64,000 bases of DNA, from the NCBI GenBank assembly GCA_014338405.1, contig JTDE01000106.1, forward strand, positions 238,552-302,551, written 5' to 3'. The position numbers and the translations under genes were made by a program. Below are positions 26,238 through 39,899 of the stretch, in pieces; positions within the stretch are counted from its first letter, which is position 1, and each line of letters opens with the position of its first letter. Below the pieces are notes generated by a model. It made no database searches, was not told the origin of the DNA, and saw nothing but the letters and a program-made list of their open reading frames with translations. This DNA is from Paragonimus skrjabini miyazakii. Its lineage: Eukaryota > Platyhelminthes > Trematoda > Plagiorchiida > Troglotrematidae.

Positions 26238-26480
26238 TAACTCACAAGCGAAGTGGTTGAGCGTTCACTTATGATAATTCGGTCTTGCCCAATGTGAGGT
26301 CAATGGCGCAGTGGTAAACGCGGTTGCCTCATGAAAGCGTGGTTGGAGTTCTAGTCCCGGCAGTGGTGAGGATATGTACTACTGACGAACTATAATGAGA
26401 GAGAAACTCAAATCTAATGTTCCTTTTCGAAAGTCTGTGGGAACGCGACAGATGCGATCAGTTGTCGGTGATGTTCAACT
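26238..26480 (+). repeat. SINE-B copy with decayed hammerhead
   Basis: The head (CTCACAAGCG...GGTCTTGCC) is followed by box A-like TGGCGCAGTGGT and a box B-like stretch AGTTCTAGTCC, then CTGACGA (26382-26388), GAAA (26403-26406) and the tail GTGATGTTCAACT. The ribozyme core bases survive. Stem II is reduced to two or three pairs (ACTAT against AGAGA) and stem I has a mismatch, so self-cleavage is unlikely. Confidence 0.85.
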
Positions 26481-27239
26481 TGAGTCTATTATTGCTGGAA
26501 GTATTTAAAATGGCATCATACACGACATTTCACGAAATTTATGTCACAACGGTTCTCACCGTATTTTAAAAAAGTTTACTGTGGGCCGGTAAATTTAAAA
26601 AATAAAGACCGCCGAAATGCAAATTGTAATAAATTTTCAATCTTCCACTGACGCAACACAGCATTCTCACTTTCATTTGTGAATTCACCACGGGATAAGG
26701 ATGCTTTGCCTTTTTTCTGGTTATTATATTACGTATGCCTCAAGTCGTCTTCAAACAAGGTAAACTTTACAAGATCTGTAATCACGAGTTGAAGTTGGTA
26801 GGCTTTTCTCTGAGGAAACAGAAAATATTTTCAGCGAGTGTTAAACGATAAGTAAATATACGTAATCAATTGACTTGCTCAAGTAGACCATCTCGAAGGG
26901 CAGTAAATGGCGCAGGACGAAAATAGTCAGTATATCACGTCAGAAACATTTCTTTCATAAGAAGCCTACAAAATAAAATAGAAAAGATTGACGCCGCTTC
27001 GAACTTTGAAACATTGAGTTACGTTTATCCAGTTCATCAAAACAAAACAATGAAGCAAACGAACGTAACATAGATACCATCAGGATGGAGTGTGTGGTTT
27101 CAATTTTAAGGCAACAACAATATTTGCATCAGTATCTTCTGCCGCAAGACAGATGACGTGTAAGGCTCGATTAGCAGAGCTTTAGAAAACACAAAAATCC
27201 TGAATTTGCAAATGCGTAATCATGTCAAGAACAAGGTGA
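26481..27239. other. Spacer without recognised genes
   Basis: Nothing recognised between the SINE and the PLE relic. Confidence 0.4.
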
Positions 27240-27500
27240 TAGGTCTAGTCGTGTGCTCCACTGCGAGTAATTGTTTCGCAATGGAAGGCACCGGATTCCA
27301 TTCTGAGTATTCTTACGCTTACTTGCTTTGATTGATTGTCTGCACTAACCAGTTGGAGATGCGCCCGGCGTCCTAAGTCGTAAACCTCGGTCCGTTCTGC
27401 CAATGTATGCCTCACCACGGGTGGAAGTGAACCCGTAGACGAAACGTCGTTGCAATTTGCCATAGGACTGAACCCAGCATTTCGTTCTTGCATGATTAAG
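27240..27500 (-). pseudogene. PLE GIY-YIG endonuclease relic
   Basis: The minus strand encodes FVYGFTSTRGEAYIGRTDRG (27443 downward), which holds the YIGRT core of PLE GIY-YIG endonucleases. After a frame change, FHCETITRSGAHD aligns with the block before TGHxxD of the intact copies. At least one frameshift and an in-frame stop are present. No RT or terminal repeat is visible beside it. Identification rests on the short core motif plus the second block. Confidence 0.65.
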
Positions 27501-28877
27501 TATTTGCGACTCCAGAATTTTGTTGTTTTTTGAAGAGCTGTTAATCGATCCTTGCACGTCGTCTGTCTTGTGGCAGAAGGTTCTGGTGGAATTAATTTCG
27601 GTGTTTTGGCATTAAAATCACCCACCTCATCCTGATTTCATCCATGTAACTTTCGTTCGTTTCAATGTCTTGTTGCCATGCCGTAGAGGTATAGAACTGA
27701 TGGTTTTATATAATCGACTGATGAAAAAAGCGAAATACTTGCATTTCGCATTATAGGTCTTCTTGTAATTTTGACGATCTGTTCTAGAGGCTGACATTCT
27801 TGGCGAGTGAGGCGTTCACGTGAACAATTTGGAACGTAAAATCGTAACGATGCTACAGACAGACATTTAAAAAGACAGGGATGCAGTGGGATGTCATATA
27901 TTTGGGGATGTAATGTGTACCATTATTGAGTTAGTGGAAGAGTTTCCAATCCAAGAACCAATACCATTCGTAACTGCACATGACAACTGACGACATTAAG
28001 ATGAAGACTTATTCACACAAAGGTGCGCCATTTCTGAGAGGTCCCATTGTGACATGGCTAGCGGAATGAGACATCTCACCCAAACTTCCAGTGGTAGGAA
28101 TTCAGACATGCTTTCTTTGAGAAGACTATGCCGCTAGCGGAAGGTAGAAGTTTGTCAAGTGTAATGTTAAAAATCCGCGTACAGCCACGCAAGAAACAGT
28201 TATGTTGAATGAATCAATTCTTATCTTGCCGGAAATTCAAGCCTGGTTTTGATTAAAACCATATCCGGATGAATGTTATAATGACGGTTGGTTATAAAAA
28301 AAGTTAGACCAGCAACGTGTAACATGGACTGTAATGTTAATGTGACCCATGATTGTGAAATATCTGCTCTCCTTATAGCTTCCTACCGCTTCCGAAGCGT
28401 GGATGATATGCAGTAAAATGGTGCCGCTATATCCAATGGAGAGTGTTGTATTTTACTTGATAGCCAGGGGATCATATGTCAGCGAACACAGGCGGGCTAT
28501 TGCTATACGTTTTATTCCTAAATATTCTTCTTCTCCCGCAATGGATAAGGTTGTCCTTAATGCTGTCACATCACAGTCGTCTGACTGGAATTTTTATTGT
28601 GGCAAACGTTTTGTTCAAAAAGTTAATCATTTTGATTAGTAGACGTAGATTGCCTACGTAAGCAGACTTCGCAAAATGTGAAACTGGAGCCGTTGTTATT
28701 ATTTGCCAGTACAGTGAGTGTGAACCTCACTAGCGTATTCCTGTGCAAGACCGACCTCAAGTAAATTTCACAATAGACAGTTCGGTTGTACTTATCACTC
28801 CAAACGGTTCACCGCAGTGCCGCTTGTTCAGTACTTCTGTCGAATGTACCATATTTTTTTTACCTCGACCCCGATAA

Positions 28878-28907
28878 TTTTCGTGCAGCACAAGTGTTGC
28901 ACGAAAA
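28878..28907. repeat. Short near-perfect hairpin
   Basis: Two 14-base arms, TTTTCGTGCAGCAC and GTGTTGCACGAAAA, flank a 2-base loop. The single non-Watson-Crick position is a G.U pair if transcribed on the plus strand. Confidence 0.75.
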
Positions 28908-31370
28908 CTTACACAAATTTAGCATATGCATTCGGCCGTTAACCTTGTGTCAGATTTAGAGATGTAACTAATTTTGAAAAAATTTTAAAAACGGCTAACC
29001 AATGCAACTGTTTAATCGGAGATAGATAAAGAAACGAGGCTGGATGGCCTTAAGGATATGTTGAGTAAGATAGTGGCAAGCGTATTAGTGAAAAGTGGAA
29101 TCTTTGAACTGGTCACTTAAAATTTACTTTGATTGAGCTTAAAAATCAACAACAGCGATAAAGTTAGCTCAATTTTTAAAGTAGTACATCCGATTATTTA
29201 TTATTCCGTTAAAAACGGTGTGTAAAGGTAAGTGACAAAAAGAACACAAGCGAAATTAAAAGCGTTTGTCACGGGATTCCTAGGATTCGTTACAATATGT
29301 GACAAATAACACCTGGTAAGACTCAACAGTGAGAGGTCGAGAGTGTTTTCATTTTATCGCGGTGACTCTGATGATCACACGATTCGACCGTTTGATTTGG
29401 TGGTTCGAAAACGTCCCTTAAATTTGCCTAACAATTCAACTGATGATGTTACAGTTAAGATGGACTTTGTTAGTTTGTTCCACATTGGAAAAACACGAAT
29501 GATAATGTACAAGTCAAATAGCCTAGTTGATATGGCAACTTTTATGAGTTGCTCACAAGATGTTCATGTTTGCTAAACACAAGGGTTTTTCTTATGAGCT
29601 GTTGGGAATGATGAAGGATCCTAAATGATGAAATACGGTCCACCTTGAAATGGCTGTAGCATACTGCGAACTGCCACGATTTGCACAAACTTTTTTACAT
29701 GAGGTAGGGTGAGTAGTGTCATAACTCACCTGGAAGATTTATATCGTGCTTTATCAGTAGGAAAGACGCTCTCCACAGAGCGAACGAGGCAACCTAATGA
29801 GTACAGGGTCACCTTTTCTAATAGAATATAGTAGGGAAATGATCTGAGTAAAACCGTGCAAACATTATGATCAGTAGTCAATTACAGAGTTGTCTTTTTT
29901 GCTATTGGTCCGTTATTGGGAGACGGTAAACGATCCCTTGAATCAATCATACCCAAGTCGCGTTCTCAAGTAGTTACACTCACTTTTTGCCTGTCAGGTA
30001 ATAATCCATACAGCACGAACGATGGAAATGCATAGACTTACATTTAGACATGTTAAATGGGAGCCCGTTTACTATGGTCCAGTGGCGTGAATCTCTTTGT
30101 GGCTTCTCATTTTCCGTCACAATGACCGAACGCTAAATTCTAATTTCATATATACCTTTTATCCGGTGAATTTCATGCGAAGGCACGACCCAGTAAATCT
30201 GAGTCAAAGTTATTTAAAAACTCCATTTGACTGGAGTTTCGTTTGATGCATCTCTCAACTAAAAGTGTGGCTATGTTCGTTCTTGCACCAATAACATTTA
30301 TTTCGTTGGGAACATTTAACTCATTGTTACAAATGGCTGGCATTGCACAAAGTTCACCAATGACCTACTCCATGACTTTACACCATCTAACCAGTACGGC
30401 GTTTGAATTTACTGCTATCAGCTGCAGGTTGCTATCCGTCTTCCATCATTTCGGCAAAAGTGATTTCTTCTTCACACTTAAAGGTGCGCACCCATGACCT
30501 CCCTGGCAGTGTGTGTTATGGTTGTCTTTTTTGGTGGACCTATCGCCTAAAGTTCAACGGTCACCTCACTAACTTTCTAGCTCACACTTTTATGTAATCA
30601 ACAGATGCCAATGACAGCACAGGAACACATAACTCTTGTCTGCGATGCGATCTTGTAAACACAACAGCGATGTCCTCGCGGAAACCTATAACCGATACGG
30701 AATTCGTAGTGATTCATCTACTCCTTATGCACGGCATCGCTAGGTCACTAGTAGTGGTGCTCGGATTGGCTGAAAAAAGCTGGTCTGTTTACGTTATCTG
30801 AACGCTTGTCTAAGTACTCTCACACCGATATTTGAATACCAACCCACATGCTTTGCGTAAGTAAAAAAAATGCGTGGAAGTTGTGTGTACAACTGAAACC
30901 ACCCAACCTTAAACAGGACCTGCTAAGCATTTTACTGGTTACGCGCGCAACCGTTGTCGAAGCATGTTGTTGTTTTTATCATTTTTGTAGTTAATTTGAA
31001 AGGAATTGTATGGTTTACAAGGTCTTGAGAATAAAATTTTCAAGCACTACACTGAAAACTGACGAGCACTGAAAGACAACTTTATTCGAGACAAACTTCT
31101 ATTGCGTAAACCAAAGCGAATCTAAAAGAACTGTGTGCGTAAGCTGAAAGACATCGTCACCCTTAGCCGTGGGTGGCCATATGAACCTCAGAGCAAAGGT
31201 GGCAAGCCGAGTGAAGTTGTCGCTAGTGTAGAAAGTCTCGCTGAGACCGTCGTTATTAAGAAACCAGCGACAAAATTGAACCCCAAACTGGAACGTCACA
31301 AAATTGGTAATGCGCAATAATTTGATGAGCTTGTCTGTTTCCGCTCTCATTTTTCATCATATATGTACAA

Positions 31371-31402
31371 GCACCGTTAGTTATCCTGCATAATAACGGT
31401 GC
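31371..31402. repeat. Hairpin
   Basis: GCACCGTTA and TAACGGTGC form nine perfect pairs around a short loop, with further pairing inside after a one-base bulge. Confidence 0.7.
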
Positions 31403-33504
31403 TCGTGAATTCGAAAACTGATGATGAGATGTCAGCTATAAATCTCAGACAGCATTTCAAAGTGGCTGTCTACCATAATCCATCGGTTTTAATCTATTTG
31501 CTATTGGTTGAACCATCACAACAGTGTCATAGTCATAAGTGATTTGACATTGAATTTCATCGGACGTATTTTGCACTAACACATCCGTGACAGCTATCAA
31601 CTTGTAACCGTCTTTTTAGACTACAATCTACCAATGTAAAGGTGACATACAACAACTTATGCTCCTTAAAACCAACATTCAAACATTAACACCGCACATT
31701 CATATCCACGCGATACTGAACTATATCACCTAGTAAAACGTTATTGCAAGTGTATGTTTCCGTAGTGATTTGGTCGATTCAAATGGGGCAATAGAAAAAC
31801 AGATTTGTGCAACAATAGGATCTTGCAAAACAACGTTGGATATCGTGAATATAACAGCACTTTTTAGTTGATTGCAACACGTTAACTGTTTTGTTTGCTT
31901 CAATTTTCTAGAAATTTTCAAAAACGGCACCATGTAACTTGTGTGTGGTCATCGAAACAGGCAACAGTGTACTCACCAATGACACATGAAACAGGATGAA
32001 GCAAGCTGAGGTGATTAAGACGAATGTCCCGTCCAAAGCACTATCATACGTAAAGCAAACCATCGAGGTAATGAAAATCATTGGGAATCATTATGAATAA
32101 GGATTAGTTTACCAAAATTTTAGAATGGTATTTCACTACTCAAACAACACAGGAACAATCTCATTCAAATGATATATTCTAAAAACTGGTTCAAGATACA
32201 GAAGCTTGTGTCATTTGGTCACTGTGTGTACGTTTTATTGTCCGCCACGAGAATAATGGCGGAAATGTTAATCAATTCATGTGGTATCGTCACTCATTCA
32301 TATCGTGAGTTTGTTCGATTAGTATGGTGCTGATTGAACTAAGAGGAGCCGTAATTAAAGAACAATAGTATCGTCTTATTTACAGAGGAGGCAGAAGAAA
32401 TTCGAGCCACTTTTGGTTTTACAGTGCATTCTGTACAATAAAACAGTTAAGAAAGAAAATATTATTCCTAGAATTGTAACAGCGTGATTGTTACATGTTG
32501 AACTGATTGTCCTAAACAATTCTGAAGAGAGTATCAGGATGTTTCGGTTTGTGTTTTTACACCAAATGCTTCGATGTTGAACAAAGCACCCTTACTCGAT
32601 GGTCGTATTGTTTCGATCGCATGCGAAACCTATTTAAAAGCTATTTGTATGGTGACAGAGTCGTTCTTATTAAAATCATCGTCTGCTGACTATGTGGGAG
32701 GGATACAAGTTTGTATTGTGCCTGCCATAAATTAGTTGATCAATAGTGCTTACGACCAGCGGTGGTTGGGAAACGTTTAGTGCGGGTTGTTTCTCACATG
32801 TGTGCCGGTCGTGTGAATTTCTAGAACACAGACGATTTAGCTGTGATCGCGGAGAGGAACTGTGTTCTGCAATATAAGCAGACCATCACTGTGGTTTTTG
32901 ATAACTTGCTTATTCCAAAGCCCAAATCCAGTGTGTGGCTAACTACGATTTATTCCTTGGTTACTGGCGAGAGATATACCAATAAATGAACCGCTGACTA
33001 GAGTGTTTTGTGGAGGTGAATTCTGCCTGCCTTGAGGTGTCTACACTTAATTGAAAACTGATCTATTTCTGATGGTTTCTCTGAATAGATAATTTTCCTG
33101 GGCTTCAGAATACTTCTAAAAGTTCGCCTCTGAAAAACTACACCAAGTGTGAGATCTATTTGGCTGGAAATTTATTGCAACACGCATTGGTTAGTAGGCA
33201 TTTAGTTGTGGCCGACCGTGCACCACCAATGACGAAGACAGTATGTGAGATGCTTTAGATAATATGCATAATAGCCCGACAAGGTGTATTTAGCAGTAAC
33301 CTTATAGAACTATGACCATCGCCTCTTCTGCACGGCTGGTTTTCAGGAGCTACTATTGAAGGACGTGTGTCGATGGAGAAGTTGGCATGTGGTTTTGTTT
33401 AGAAGCTAGCATGTACTTTGTAACATTCAAGCCTCGGTGAGATATTTTAAGGCCTGAGATCTTACACAGTGCTAGAATATCATCTGGTTACGACTCGAGG
33501 ATAG

Positions 33505-33792
33505 TGTAACATAGAAGCCGGCCGTTTACGCTATGATTGTCCGTTACACATACAGATCAACTGTGAGGCAAGGTGGAGACACCGGGGGACAGCGTTCTTC
33601 TAACGTAGACGTTCCATCAACAGTCCTGTAAAAGGAAACAACAAGAAACAAGCATGTGCCAAAGGTCCAGTGAGCCATGCACACGACCTACATAAACGAA
33701 AACTAAAACGGTGCCGAAAACACAGCAGCACGCTCGGTTACGAAGTACAAACTAAACCCGTGAGCACTTGCTAGTTTCCACCGCACGTTACA
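33505..33792 (-). repeat. LTR of the TRIM (3' LTR, minus sense)
   Basis: Direct repeat of 34046-34332 with scattered substitutions and small indels. Its upstream flank is ATAG. Confidence 0.9.
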
Positions 33793-34025
33793 CAACCCCC
33801 CTCTTCGCTGAGCACCGTCCCCGGTGCTCCGAACCTTCTACGAGTCAGCTAGTGCCCATGTTGCCAGGGAACACAGAGTGCCTGCGAGTCTTCAGTCCAT
33901 TTGCCTAGAGCTTACTTTTTTACACTTATTCTCATATCAACACTTTTGTTTCCTGATTCTGATACTCTTTTTATCCCAATACCTGTTTATTTCACGGCAT
34001 TTTTATTATTATGGCATCTCTATCA

Positions 34026-34042
34026 TCCTAGCAGGGTCGCCA
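34026..34042 (-). promoter_or_regulatory. tRNA primer-binding site
   Basis: On the minus strand it begins TGGCGACC three bases after the LTR. Its complement ends in CCA and would pair with the last 17 nucleotides of a host tRNA. The isoacceptor was not identified. Confidence 0.75.
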
Positions 34043-34045
34043 AAA

Positions 34046-34332
34046 TGTAAAATGCAAGCGGGTCGTTTACACTATGACTGTCCGTTACACATACAGATCA
34101 ACTGTGGGGCAAGGTGGAGACACCGCGGGACAGCGTTCTTCCAACGTAGACATTCCAACAACTGTCCTGTAAAAGGGAACAACACAAGCAAGTATAAGCC
34201 AAAGACCCAGTAAGCCATGCACACGACCTACACAAACAAAAACTGAAACGTTGCCGAAAACACGCCAGTACACTCTGTTACACAGTTCAGATTCAGTCCT
34301 TGTGCGCTTGCTGGTTTTGAGTATACGTTACA
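34046..34332 (-). repeat. LTR of the TRIM (5' LTR, minus sense)
   Basis: Direct repeat of 33505-33792; followed by ATAG at 34333-34336. Confidence 0.9.
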
Positions 34333-37300
34333 ATAGCGTGATCTGGGTGATGGTCGTGGGTACAAAACTTAGTATTTTCAATCCATTAACTTTCTCCCTA
34401 ATGCGATCGCGTGTCGCAGTGAACAAACTGTGGAAGACGGTAGAGAAATTTTGAGAAACTGGCCTTCAGTTTTTATCTTTAAAGTAAAATAAGCAGCGGT
34501 TTTACACAGATTTTACATAATAAAATCCTAAAATTATTGTTAACCAGCTCAGGCCCAACAAAGTAAGGAAGTTATACTGTAACCTGTATGGCTGGAACGT
34601 TTCTAACAAATTTTCTTCTATAAATTTTACGTTATTGCAATAAAAATGAACATAGTATTTAATATACGTTTTTAACAAAAGAGGAACCGAAACATAGAAC
34701 TCTAAGAATCACATGTATTTTAGTTTTGTGGATTAACATCTAACCATTTACTTGACAGCGTGGCTGTTGAAACAGTTAACCAACAGGAAGGCCCATTGAT
34801 TCACTTTAGGTGTTCGGTCATCGGTTAGCCAGACAGCCGCTAAATACAAAATGTAAGCTAGAACAAAACGCTGGGTTAATTTAGGATTGTTGACCATTAT
34901 GCCAAATTTTTTCTAGAGGACGGCAGGATATAGAATTGCCATCCTGAAAGGAATGGCCAGTAAGGAATAAACCCAACAACGAACTGTTTCACAGAAAAGT
35001 TACGGTTCCCGAAAAACCATATGGAAAAACCTGAGCGCACACTTTGTCTCTGTCTCTCGAGCTTTTCGCTGGAAAGAACGTTTCATACTAATCCATTTCA
35101 CATGTTAGACCAGTCCGCTTGTTTATCAATTACTGTGTTGCACTATTTCACAATTACATCAAGTTACATCTCGTTTAGTTGCGCTTGCTTGTCTAGTCTT
35201 TTATTTACAACTTGTGCTCTCCGGTTTTTTGTTTGATTGCCTAATATTGGTTACTAATCCCTTGAGAGAAATTTTAATCTTGGAAAGTTTCTTTTAAAAG
35301 AGAACACAGTTCAGTAAGAAATGATATTTTGCTTGCCGCTTTTAACCGACACATTTCACGTTAAATCAAAAGGAGAAATGAACACTACCTGACCTCATAG
35401 CTAATCTATGAACTTCATATACCAATGTAACAGGTTTTACGTTTTGTGTTTTTGCAAGCAAGGTGGTTGTTTGAACTCTTTATCGTAGATGAGCACTTGG
35501 ACGTCCTCAGTTTTAACCTAACATAACAATTACACGCCAGTTCGGTTTAGATTGCCTACAACTGAGACAAACTGGCTACATTTCTTAGTTAAAAGGACTA
35601 TCCTCTGCTAAGAACGTTCATGGCACTCTCCGTGATTGAATTATTTTGACTGGAGGGAGCATTGCATAATTGTGTACTACAGGTCCGCTTAAGAGGACTC
35701 CCATAGAAACGATTTGTATTCTGCCATATGCGGCTTCTGAACATGCTTTAGCCAACATCGGAGTATACAATTCAGTTTTGTTCCATTTTTGTTCGGCTTT
35801 AATATAAATGGAACAAGCAATTTAATCATTTTACTCGGAGTTCCGTTTCTGTTAAACTGCCCTACCGATTAGACTATGATCAGGCTGAGTTGTTCCACTC
35901 CGTCTGCTTCAGTGCTTCTTCTCTTTTATGCAGACAGATATTATTACGATACATTCAGACTGCCTTTTCTTGTATCATTTTGGACAAAACCTCAACTTCA
36001 TTTGCATATATTTACCGTGGTCTGCGTTTAGTCGATCTATTGTGAAAGAAACGAGAGAAAATCTTGTTGTTTTGTTCTCCTAAAATCTACAACTGCGATT
36101 GTAGCCATTGCATATCGGTTGGTAAGTTGATGAGGACTTGGGTCTGAAACAAATAATCCACTCATTTGTCAAACCAACTGCTACAAGCACTGAAATCGAA
36201 AAGCAAGTTAACATAGACAAATTGTCAGGTAACAAATGTCCGCGGTAAACGTAGTTACACTGACAACATACAGACGGCTGGGCAAACCTAGAGCTAGCCA
36301 ATCAGTTTGATGCCAGCAGTGTATAGATTTTAACTGAGGTGACTAAATACGAACCCACGAGAGTAAAGGTGATGCAGACAAGACAGAGCGGTGTACACTC
36401 CGTGGCATAGACGAACAGGCATACAGACGGTCCCTCGGGTTATTTACCGAAATATCAGAAGATATGCCCAGTGGCTTTGGAATACATTCGTCTGTGTGAA
36501 TCATAAAACAGACTAACGCCATTATGATGCGTTTGCGGAGACAGCGCAGTGCATGGACAAGTGCCAAGGGTAGCATAAACTATTTCAGAAACTACAGAGA
36601 AAACTTCATGTTAACATAATAGTGTTCAACAAAGCGGATCATACAGAGGTCTGTAACGCATTTTCCACAGTAACACATAGTATGCCACTTACAAACGTCC
36701 TGTAGACGGTCGAAGTACGAACGCTTTACTCTACAAGAAGAGTCACACCCAGAAGAAGCGAGTTTTGGTTGACGTTGTCCGTGCTCTCTCTGGAGAAGAC
36801 CACCGAATGATAACATGATACCAAAACAATGTTTCATCCACTCATCAGTTAATCCAATGAGGAAGTTGCCGCAATTTCCAACAGTACGCAATGGATATTC
36901 CAGGCGAAGTCAACGGGTTAATTGTATCTAAAATTTGTATGGACCACATTGCCTGGTTCTATTTCGACATCTTGCACGCGTACATTTTTTACGGCTACAA
37001 CACAAGTTGAACCAGATAGTTATCTCAGTGTTTGGGCATTGGGCAGTATGTGAATCTTGTTCACCTCTGGATTAGATTTTTGCACGCTGCTTACAGTCTG
37101 GCGAAAAGGCCAGGAGTAAAATATGTGTCAACTGATTGTGAGGTTCACCATCGAGAATTCGCAACAGAACGAACAGAACTACACCACACCGTTATCTGCG
37201 GTTGTTCATGTATTTTCTGACTTCCTAAGTATAAAGTAATCCACAGTGACACAGGGTTACTGCGCCAATCCCTGACCTGAATAGGTCTGTTCTAAGCAAA

Positions 37301-39899
37301 GCTTGACCCGGACTGCAAGAGAAAGTAAGGTTCAACCTCCGACACATTTCCTTGTGCTGCGTCGTACACTGATATCGAGGTTGTTGTCGAAACAGGTTAA
37401 AGCTCTTGAACTAGTCTTGACGCTATCATCTAACTACTGCCACAGAGTACTTAAGCGAGAACAACAATAATGCGATAACGTAAGGGGTTTCCTGCTAGAC
37501 GTTGGGTGGTTGATCGAATGAACATACAGAAGGGATCCAGCAGGTCTGATGAAGGAGTGCTCGTTTAGCCGAGTAGTAGAAGTTATTACGCTTAAACTCA
37601 AGTGAAGGTTACTGTTGTATTCACCTGAACAGTTAACCGAAAGTACTGAGTTTGCAAACTAAGGCTGACTGACGAAGACACAAAGACGTCTCCCCACGTA
37701 TCCGCAATAACAGGTGAGTAGGGTTCTAATCGTTGCGAACATGACAAAATCACTTTCATTGCTATGCCATCAAGAGGCGATTCAGAGTTCAGCCAGTTAA
37801 ACGCTCTATTGGTTGACGGGTCAAACAGTTATGTAAACGTAGCAACAAATAACGTAGTGAATATCTAACTAAAACATGTGTCACGATGCTTTTCGTTATG
37901 TATTGTAACCGGTAAGTTACTGTACACCGTCGAAATTAGAGGTTATTTACGTCCACTTTTGGATTTGTTCAACTTAGAGGCAAGAAGATATCGTATTAGC
38001 ACGAGCCCGTTAGACGACAGTCAAACTGTTTCAGCTGCGTCATCTTGACCCACTTCGCCACAACGAAAATTATTACACTATCTATCCGAGACGTCATTAA
38101 GACAAATAGTGTCGTTTCTAGACAGGGATTGCAGAGCTGTCTACTTTCAGCAGATGAGACCCGATTTGTATTACTTGTTGATATGGACGTATCAAGATTT
38201 GTAAAGTGTCGGTTGACATTTTGAACGATAAAGTCCATCACGCTTTCGTGCACGGTGATTTATAAACCCCAATAAAGGGACCAAGTGAGTTGTTGCATTT
38301 CAATTCGTCGGCCAGAAACAACCGAATTATTCATCTAGTGCAGTCACTCCAACGCAGACAGGTTAGAAAATGCTGGTGACTTGGACAAAACGACTCCGTT
38401 AAGGCCTCCTGTCAATAATGTTGATGGTACCCTAATAAAGGTGCCCCCTTGATACTCCTTGTTTCATTATAAGCCCAAGTGCAAAAGGTAAACTAAGAAC
38501 CTCTGAGATCGTTGTAATTCGATCATGCTATTCCTCTTTTGAGGCGCCAAGTGTTTTGGTCTGAAAGCAGAGACAGTGCGTGACGAGTTTACCTGGACTA
38601 CAGATGCTAATTTCGACTCATTCGTTTCGATTTGCTCCTTCTTTTAAAAATAGATTTTCGGTTGAATACTTTCGGCAGAATTACTTGGTTTAACATACAA
38701 GACTTAACCCATGGTTACTAGAAGGTGGAAGTTGGAGACAGCGAAAAAATGAAAGCGATCATGTATATCAGTTCCAAATTACTCTGAGTTATCCAGTGAG
38801 CAAGTGTTCTTTCGATGCTTTACACTTGAGATGCTACTTGGATGCATTCAACCGAAATACCATGTTAAGACAGATGAAGTAACCGTCAAAAGAGAATTAC
38901 TGAACAACAGTTTAATAATCTAGCAACTGTTTCACGATGTTCCATAGCCGCTGGACAGAAAATTGAACCGTCCCTAGGCCACTGAATACAAAAGAATAGC
39001 GCGTACCTAGGACATAAAATGTCAAAATGCGGTATTGGTACTGACCCCGGAAAACAGAGGAGGCCTGGCCGTGGTTACCTTCAGTGGATGCTTATCAAAT
39101 TCTAGGTTTTCTTGGACTCGCGTTCTACTGCCGAAGTTTCAGTAATATTTTCGTAGAAATGGCGGTCCCATAATTGGATTGTTGGCAAAAGATCAGAATT
39201 TCTGTGGAACAGATGAATAGATGTGTTCGTTGGATTCTTTGCACGAACCGTTTTGTACATCTCATGTTCTAGCCATCTCAGATACCTTACTTTCAGCTAG
39301 TTTGTTTATTTTGGACACAGAGTTTGACTTCAGTATGGTAGTGACCTGGTTGGCACAAAAAGAACCTGAGGAAAGAGTAGAAAAGATTAAGTTTCCAGTG
39401 CGAGCAAGATAATGTTTCACACTTAAGGGGAAAATCCCTAGCATTTGCGTTTCCTTTCAATCAAAAACGGAACTATTTTATATGGAAAGTATACACGGTT
39501 TGAACAAACCACCTATTTTTACATTGGTTTCCAGGGTTTAAAGAAGCAAGAAAAGAGACTGTCAGGTAGCAACAACTACTACCAGAATAAGATTTCAACT
39601 GAGAGAAGTTCCGAAAAGCAGCATTTCAACGTAGATGCTTTGCTGAGAATACCACCTTGCCGTCTTCAAGAATGTCCGTTTTGTATTGTGCGATAAACAG
39701 TACTTGTCAGCCTTCAGGACGGGCGATTGGTGGGGATTCAGACGAATAACACCGGAATATTGCAACTTTATAAGATACGTTCGGATAAAGGTGACAGAAA
39801 ACATCAAACAACTATAAGGTGAACGTTGGAACTTAATGCTTGTGAATCAAGTAATAGAACGATAGGGTGGTTGAAGTAGTATGTGCCCTCGGTTTCATA
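34333..39899. other. Long spacer, no confident gene
   Basis: Short open frames only. A CTGATGAAGG sequence at 37547 followed by a CTCG/CGAG hairpin resembles the start of a PLE hammerhead but lacks the GAAA strand. No other element was recognised. Confidence 0.35.

Larger units (their letters stand above)
27501..33504. other. Long spacer with hairpins, no confident gene
   Basis: This interval holds two strong hairpins (28878-28907 and 31371-31402) and one open frame worth noting. 29310-29576 (+, about 88 codons) includes DDHTIRPFDLVVRKRPLNLP and VTVKMDFVSLFHIGKTRM, which reads like real protein but matches no family I can name with confidence. Nothing else is supported. Confidence 0.35.
33505..34332 (-). 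mobile_element. TRIM-like miniature LTR retrotransposon
   Basis: Two direct repeats, 33505-33792 (288 bp) and 34046-34332 (287 bp), both begin TGTAA and end TTACA, the TG...CA form of LTRs. Between them are only 253 bp. Read on the minus strand, the 5' LTR (34332 to 34046) is followed after three bases by a primer-binding site at 34042-34026, whose plus-strand form TCCTAGCAGGGTCGCCA ends in CCA like a tRNA 3' end. The 3' LTR is preceded by a purine tract, GCGAAGAGGGGGG (about 33795-33807). The 4-bp sequence ATAG flanks both sides (33501-33504 and 34333-34336) as a target duplication. There is no gag or pol frame, so it must have moved using another element's proteins. The size fits terminal-repeat retrotransposons in miniature; a Gypsy-type parent is likely but not shown. 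Confidence 0.88.

Noticed and set aside
31099..31350. Overlapping open frames on both strands as an RT fragment
   Set aside because: No RT motif could be found in either frame.
37545..37590. CTGATGAAGG with a CTCG/CGAG hairpin
   Set aside because: The GAAA strand is missing; kept only as a note in the spacer entry.
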